From: an uncultured Lachnospiraceae bacterium
GTDB taxonomy: Bacteria; Bacillota; Clostridia; Lachnospirales; Lachnospiraceae
DNA length: 35,273 nt
Assembly: GCA_910589385.1 (NCBI GenBank)
Contig: CAJUTU010000036.1
Span: 1-35,273, forward strand
Direction: 5' to 3'
The notes beneath the pieces were generated by a model. The model was not told the origin of the DNA and did no database searches. It was given only the letters and a program-made list of their open reading frames with translations. Positions within the stretch are counted from its first letter, which is position 1. Each line of letters opens with the position of its first letter. The translations under genes were made by a program, and so were the position numbers. This document shows, one piece after another, positions 31,385-35,273 of the stretch.

Positions 31385-32515
31385 TCACGCCAGTTCGCAC
31401 AGCGCCGCTACCGCGGCATCTATTTCTTCCTCCGTATTATAATGGGAAAAGCTGAAACGGACTGCACCCTGTTCCACCGTGCCAAGAGCCTGATGCATGA
31501 GAGGAGCGCAATGTGCGCCCGGCCGTGTAGCGATCCCGTAGGACATAAATAATTCATCACTGACTTCTGAAGAATCATAATCTCCCAGATTCAAAGCCAC
31601 GATAGGGCAGCGGCAGTCTGTCGTAAAATCTCCGTATATTTTCACACCCGGGATTTCCTTCACGCCGTCATAAAAACGCTTCATCAAAGCCTGCTCCTGG
31701 TTCCGTATCACATCCATCCCGGTCTCTTGTATATAGCCAATCGCCGCATTCAGCCCGGCAATCCCATGTCCATTTAAGGTTCCTGCCTCCAAAGCAGTGG
31801 GCATCTGAGCCGGATGCTCCCTGCTGTATGTCTGGACGCCGCTGCCTCCGCTGAGCAGCGGACGCACATCCACGCCCTCCCGTACATACATGCCTCCGGT
31901 CCCCTGGGGGCCTAACAGGCTCTTGTGCCCGGTAAAGCACAGGATATCAATCTTCATTTCCTGCACATCAATGGGAAATACCCCTGCTGTCTGGGAGGCA
32001 TCCACACAAAACAGCACCCCGTGTCTGTGGGCAATCTCACCAATCTTACTGATATCTACCAGGTTTCCTGTCAGGTTTGAGCCATGGGTACAGATGACAG
32101 CCCTTGTGTTTTCCCGAATCTCCCGTTCAAAATCCTGCGGGTTGATGCATCCCTTTTTATCACTCTGGATAAAGGTGAGTTCCACACCTTTTTTTTCCAT
32201 TTCATACAAAGGGCGGAGTACGGAATTATGCTCCAGTACTGTTGTGATCACATGATCCCCACTCTGCAGGATCCCTTTGACCGCAATGTTCAGGCTTTCC
32301 GTTGAGTTCATGGTAAATACAATCTGCTTCGGGCTTTCTGCGTGGAAAAAATCTGCCAGTCTCTTTCTGGTATCAAATATCACCCTCGACGCGCCCAGAG
32401 TAGCCTCATGGACGCCCCGTCCTGCATTTCCCAGCGAACACATGGCTTCGGCCACTGCCTCCGATACCTGACGAGGTTTCTGCACCGTAGTCGCCGCATT
32501 GTCAAAATAAATCAT
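31385..32515 (-). CDS. Cysteine desulfurase family PLP enzyme
   Basis: Class V aminotransferase-fold enzyme of 376 residues, predicted to take sulfur (or selenium) from cysteine (selenocysteine). The N-terminus is IYFDNAATT, the PLP lysine is Lys198 in FTGHKSLLGPQGTGG, and the persulfide Cys336 is in RPGAHCAPLMHQALG, as in group II desulfurases. AAAGGA precedes ATG 32515. The operon has no IscU/SufU scaffold, so it probably feeds YedF or DUF3343 rather than general Fe-S assembly. Confidence 0.93.
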   Translation of the reverse strand: MIYFDNAATTVQKPRQVSEAVAEAMCSLGNAGRGVHEATLGASRVIFDTRKRLADFFHAESPKQIVFTMNSTESLNIAVKGILQSGDHVITTVLEHNSVLRPLYEMEKKGVELTFIQSDKKGCINPQDFEREIRENTRAVICTHGSNLTGNLVDISKIGEIAHRHGVLFCVDASQTAGVFPIDVQEMKIDILCFTGHKSLLGPQGTGGMYVREGVDVRPLLSGGSGVQTYSREHPAQMPTALEAGTLNGHGIAGLNAAIGYIQETGMDVIRNQEQALMKRFYDGVKEIPGVKIYGDFTTDCRCPIVALNLGDYDSSEVSDELFMSYGIATRPGAHCAPLMHQALGTVEQGAVRFSFSHYNTEEEIDAAVAALCELA

Positions 32516-32543
32516 GTTGCTTTTCCTTTCTATGGATCCTTAG

Positions 32544-32609
32544 GAACTGCCGCCAAATAATATGTTCCATTTTGGACAAGCCAGAACATATATTATTTTG
32601 AGGCAGTTC
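32544..32609. repeat. Long imperfect inverted repeat between DUF3343 and desulfurase genes
   Basis: The 24-base left arm (32544-32567, starts GAACTGCC) and 26-base right arm (32584-32609, ends GGCAGTTC) pair almost fully around a 16-base loop. It fills most of the gap between the first two operon genes and has no U tract on the minus strand. It could be an RNase III-type processing site, a regulatory stem or the remains of a small mobile repeat. Confidence 0.7.
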
Positions 32610-32629
32610 TTCACTTTCCCGGTCTCTCC

Positions 32630-32866
32630 TTAAACCATACATTCGTGCATATCTTCCTCGCGGATTCCTGTACTCTGCATGATCTCCTTCAAGGTCTCCC
32701 TGCACTCCGGCCCGGCGCACCAGGCAAGCCCACATCCTGCGGAAATCGCCCTCGGAACAGGAATCAGCCTGCCCGGCGCATGCTGCTCCTTACAGGCCTG
32801 CTCCATAGCCATTGCGTCTGCCGTTGTATGGAATGTGACTACCAACTGTAATTTCTTCTCTCTCAT
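32630..32866 (-). CDS. DUF3343 protein (putative Se/S carrier-like), copy 2
   Basis: Protein of 78 residues. The hydrophobic strand LQLVVTFHTTADA is followed by GRLIPVPRAISAGCGLAWC, the family signature, with Cys45 and Cys50, then Cys55 and a C-terminal Cys76. AGGAAC precedes ATG 32866. It is the first gene of the chalcogen/double-cubane operon, directly behind a promoter at 32899-32927. Cys-rich small proteins of this family are proposed carriers in selenium-cofactor synthesis; this is inference from co-occurrence. Confidence 0.85.
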   Translation of the reverse strand: MREKKLQLVVTFHTTADAMAMEQACKEQHAPGRLIPVPRAISAGCGLAWCAGPECRETLKEIMQSTGIREEDMHECMV

Positions 32867-32898
32867 TGCACGTTCCTGCCTTATACCATCTATTTATT

Positions 32899-32927
32899 AG
32901 TATAACTTTTATTTTTGGTTCCGTCTA
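32899..32927 (-). promoter_or_regulatory. Promoter of the chalcogen/double-cubane operon
   Basis: On the minus strand TAGACG (32927-32922), 17 bp, TATACT (32904-32899). The -10 is good and the -35 matches 4 of 6. It lies 33 bp before the first gene and just after a strong terminator. Confidence 0.55.
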
Positions 32928-32942
32928 ATTGCAAAATAAGAT

Positions 32943-32987
32943 AAGGACGGCCGGCTTATAGATTTTTTCTATAAGTCAGCCGTCCTT
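32943..32987 (-). terminator. Long terminator hairpin upstream of the chalcogen operon
   Basis: 20-base arms (32943-32962 and 32968-32987) starting AAGGACGGC pair with one mismatch and one G-U around a five-T loop. On the minus strand it is followed by ATCTTATTTTG. It separates the operon from the broken ATPase gene to the right. Confidence 0.7.
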
Positions 32988-33000
32988 GGTAACCCCTGAA

Positions 33001-33576
33001 TCATTCGGATTGAAATGTTATTTTCTCCATTACTGCCAAAATTGCCTTTTTTGCTTTTTCATACAGATATACCTCATTCAATTTTTTCTTTCCATATCTT
33101 AGATATGTTCCCTGTGTATATTGTATAAGAAGATTGGTGAAGTAACGTTCCCAGCTAAAATACTCCTGGCTTTCTATAAAGTCCTGTGGTGTGTATCCCG
33201 TATATTTCTTCCACAGAATACGGCAGATTGGCTAAATCCTCTCTTGTAATAATCACAAAATAATTATCGGATTCTTTTGCCATCCTCGCAAAATCAGTTG
33301 TCTTAAGAAACAGATTCTCTTCATCCAGAAAAATAATCTGATCATGCAGTGCCGGCAATACCAGTTTCCAGTCAAGCTCGTCTAACGTACGGCATTTCTT
33401 CTCACATTGCACTTCGACACCTGAACTTTCACCACGTCTTGACACGAGTGCGATCATGGTGTACAACGTTGTTTTCTTGTAGCACTGTCACCGCGGATGA
33501 TCGTAATATTCCTCTTGATATCAAATTCGTGTCGGAGTCTTTTATTCTGTACTATGACATGGTATTTTCCTTTCAT
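33001..33576 (-). pseudogene. Frameshifted P-loop ATPase paired with the DUF4869 gene
   Basis: ATG 33576 lies three bases after the DUF4869 stop, with AAGGAG upstream. The frame reads MKGKYHVIVQ...TIIRGDSATRK, then shifts; the continuation TTLYTMIALVSRRG is in the -1 frame and runs to 33155. Joined, the Walker A would be GDSATGKTT, but the second Gly is Arg (GGA to AGA) and one A of the lysine run is missing: two lesions in the catalytic loop. The middle part keeps IIFLDEEN (Walker B) and VIITREDLANLPYSVEEIYGI. A third frame, open without a start from about 33229 to a TGA at 33001 (includes QEYFSWERYFTNLL), overlaps the end and may be the displaced C-terminus or a remnant of another gene. Confidence 0.7.
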
Positions 33577-33579
33577 CTG

Positions 33580-34029
33580 TTACCGCTCCTTTATTTTCAA
33601 CGCCTCTTCAAAATATTCACGACAGCTGTGGACCGTCCTGCCTGTATTGAGCATCAGTGCATCAAATTCGCCCGCTGAACTAAAGTCCAGTACATGGTGG
33701 AGATTAATCGTCAAGTCCTTTCTTTTCCCAATCTCTACGATCCATTTTGCACAATTATCGCCGCAGGATGAAGCGTTAAAAATTTTTCCCGAACCATCAA
33801 AAGCCATCAGCATTAAAGTCTTTACCCCTCCAGAAATCTCTTTCGTGGAAATCGATCCCAATACCGGACTTTCAATCAAATGAGCGCTGATCACCTCTGA
33901 CTTGTCGATATCTCTTATCATTTCTACAGACAAAGGGGTTGTGATCCACTCATCCTCATATTGATTATCAAAATACGTCGGCGGATGATATATGGAATTT
34001 TCAATATCCCCAAAAACAATTTTCAACAT
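33580..34029 (-). CDS. DUF4869 domain protein
   Basis: Cytoplasmic protein of 149 residues beginning MLKIVFGDIENSIYHPP and containing DEWITTPLSVEMIRDIDKSEV, SPVLGSIS, SGGVKTLMLM, NASSCGDNCAKWI and DLTINLHHVLDF, which I recognise (not searched) as DUF4869, found in Lachnospiraceae next to a small ATPase. The function is unknown; ferret-out of enzymatic motifs gives only a conserved-looking CGDNC. A clear promoter (34115-34142) overlaps the end of the upstream kinase gene. AAGGAC precedes ATG 34029. The partner ATPase directly downstream is broken, so this gene may be losing its role. Confidence 0.8.
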   Translation of the reverse strand: MLKIVFGDIENSIYHPPTYFDNQYEDEWITTPLSVEMIRDIDKSEVISAHLIESPVLGSISTKEISGGVKTLMLMAFDGSGKIFNASSCGDNCAKWIVEIGKRKDLTINLHHVLDFSSAGEFDALMLNTGRTVHSCREYFEEALKIKER

Positions 34030-34114
34030 ATGTCCTTCTATTAAGGAACTATATAGAATAACCCACGCATTTATTTGGGCTATTTTCCTGCAATTCCTGG
34101 ACTTTTTAATGATT

Positions 34115-34142
34115 ATTATACAGAAACCACCTTTTATATCAA
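34115..34142 (-). promoter_or_regulatory. Promoter of the DUF4869 gene
   Basis: On the minus strand TTGATA (34142-34137), 16 bp, TATAAT (34120-34115). The -35 overlaps the stop codon of the APH-like gene. The leader is about 80 nt. Confidence 0.7.
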
Positions 34143-35198
34143 TGAATTTGAGTTCTCTGTCCTACTAAGATATTCCAGCATACTTTCTCTAACAGAATGG
34201 TAATAGACAATCCTTCGAATCGTTTCCTTAGCCTCACAGATTCCTAATTTTTGTTCTTCCTCGTCGCCGCATTCAATCAATAAAGCACGTTTCGTATTGT
34301 ACTCCAGCCAATCCAGCCAGGAAAACCCAACCCCGGAAAGCGCCTCCCAGTCAACATCAATTTTTCCGTACTCTGACTGATATGCCCTAAGAAAGCTGTC
34401 CATACGCCCAAAATGGATATCACACACTGCATCTCCTGCCCAGCTTAACGCCAGTTGGAACATTTCCAAAAAGGGATTTCCATAATCCAGGCATTCCAGA
34501 TCAATGATAAGAGGCTGTCCATTTTTCCATAAAACATTTTTGCAGTCCATATCGCCGTCGGTGATGCAGACTATATCCGGTACGTTGTCTACCGCCGTAT
34601 TGTACTCCTGCTGTGCCCGGTAAAACAGTTCCCGATTTTTCTCCAGTTCTTCCGCAAGTTCCGAATGCATTTTTTTTGCCAGTCTTATATAGCAATCCCA
34701 GTCTACATGGAATTTTCTATCGGAAAGCTGATAGCTAACGGGTATCCCACAGTTCATTTTACTACAGGACTGGCAGGTTTCATCCGAGTGGAATCCATGC
34801 AGCGGAATGTTATGTATGTGCGCTAAAAGTTTCCCGACTGCCTCACAGTGCTCTTCTTTGATTCCATGCCAACCCAAAGCTTTTGCGTCTGTCCACTCAT
34901 ATATATATAAATACTGTCCATCCAGCCTCTGCATCCTGGCGCCATGGATTTCCAGCGCAGGAACGATGGGGATATTATATTCTGATAAAATCTGTTCTAT
35001 ATGCTCAGCTCTTTTGTAATCTTCCAATACACCCGGACGTTTCATAATAACCGGATTCAGCAGCTTTACCGCATATTTTCCTGTCGTTGTCTCCAGTTTG
35101 AACATCTTATGCAGATAACCGCCTGTCACTCTTTGCGGTTGTGCGGCAAGATTTCCAAGGTCAAGATTTTTGATCACAGTTTCAAAGTCAAACATCAT
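34134..35198 (-). CDS. APH/ChoK-like phosphotransferase with altered catalytic loop
   Basis: Kinase-fold protein of 354 residues, probably cytoplasmic, phosphorylating a small molecule such as an aminoglycoside, sugar or choline-like alcohol; the substrate is not deducible. The N-lobe has KYAVKLLN (Lys45). The catalytic loop reads TDGDMDCKNVLW (213-224): Asp216 and Asn221 fit HxDxxxxN, but the usual His is Asp214. The metal-binding IIDLE is at 231-235. A Cys-x2-Cys-x4-Cys group (142, 145, 150) lies between the lobes. GGAGGG lies six bases before ATG 35198, where I place the start; the second ATG is possible. It resembles CotS/spore-coat-type kinases in size, but that is only a guess. Confidence 0.85.
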   Translation of the reverse strand: MMFDFETVIKNLDLGNLAAQPQRVTGGYLHKMFKLETTTGKYAVKLLNPVIMKRPGVLEDYKRAEHIEQILSEYNIPIVPALEIHGARMQRLDGQYLYIYEWTDAKALGWHGIKEEHCEAVGKLLAHIHNIPLHGFHSDETCQSCSKMNCGIPVSYQLSDRKFHVDWDCYIRLAKKMHSELAEELEKNRELFYRAQQEYNTAVDNVPDIVCITDGDMDCKNVLWKNGQPLIIDLECLDYGNPFLEMFQLALSWAGDAVCDIHFGRMDSFLRAYQSEYGKIDVDWEALSGVGFSWLDWLEYNTKRALLIECGDEEEQKLGICEAKETIRRIVYYHSVRESMLEYLSRTENSNSLI

Positions 35199-35221
35199 AT
35201 GAAGCCCTCCGTTTTTATCCC

Positions 35222-35251
35222 GGTAGTGTCAAATTTACTACCTATTTTTTT
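35222..35251. repeat. Short hairpin with T run upstream of the APH-like gene
   Basis: GGTAGT (35222-35227) and ACTACC (35237-35242) form a 6-bp stem. On the plus strand a T-rich run follows, but no plus-strand gene ends here, so on the minus strand it is a leader hairpin of the APH-like gene or a weak operator. Confidence 0.3.
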
Positions 35252-35273
35252 GTTACAAACCTTATATTTTCAA

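Noticed and set aside
1..35273. tRNA, rRNA or CRISPR arrays
   Set aside because: I saw no cloverleaf-type sequences, rRNA segments or regularly spaced direct repeats on either strand.

Overview
The window looks like chromosomal DNA of a spore-forming Clostridia species, most likely a Lachnospiraceae (gut Blautia/Dorea/Ruminococcus-type) bacterium. This is inferred from the gene families: a complete spoIIA-spoVA sporulation block, a valS T-box, DUF3343/YedF/double-cubane genes, a DUF4869 protein, moderate GC and AGGAGG-type ribosome binding sites. It is not inferred from any database search. Nearly every gene lies on the minus strand. The exceptions are the truncated regulator at the left edge and spoVAC.

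Left edge (1-738): the 3' part of an XRE-type regulator and its terminator, followed by the tail of what is probably an integrated element abutting the 3' end of guaA, a known integration hotspot. Next come guaA with its own promoter and a structured leader, an unassigned rod-shaped RNA candidate with a strong terminator, a Crh-like HPr paralogue that lacks the phospho-histidine, a YesN/YesM-type two-component pair with no transporter beside it, and a Na/Pi cotransporter-family protein with a PhoU-like tail.

Sporulation block (8.9-14.0 kb): reading leftwards, spoIIAA-spoIIAB-sigF, an unannotated 53-codon membrane-protein gene, spoVAA-spoVAB, then spoVAC inverted onto the plus strand, then spoVAD-spoVAE. 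Gene order matches the classic spoIIA-spoVA order, but spoVAC alone is flipped. Three sequences resembling sigma-G promoters (G[C/T]ATA, 17-18 bp, [G/T]ATACTA) precede the 53-codon gene/spoVAA, spoVAC and spoVAD. The last two are back to back in the divergent intergenic region.

Housekeeping block (14.1-22.5 kb): valS (with promoter and T-box), an LtaS-like membrane sulfatase-fold enzyme, folC, a 44-residue protein overlapping folC, and a membrane TPR protein form a likely minus-strand operon. Then come an M32 carboxypeptidase and a GH36 alpha-galactosidase, and a DUF4143 AAA ATPase whose promoter overlaps a perfect 30-bp palindrome.

Right part (28-35 kb): a six-gene operon with its own promoter: DUF3343, cysteine desulfurase, YedF (TusA+DsrE-like), double-cubane-cluster reductase, a second DUF3343, and the BadF/HgdC-type ATPase activator. 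The combination suggests sulfur or selenium delivery coupled to a low-potential iron-sulfur reductase, and is the most functionally interesting unit here. The window ends with a DUF4869 gene followed by a partner ATPase broken exactly in its Walker A motif, and an APH-like kinase with an altered catalytic loop.
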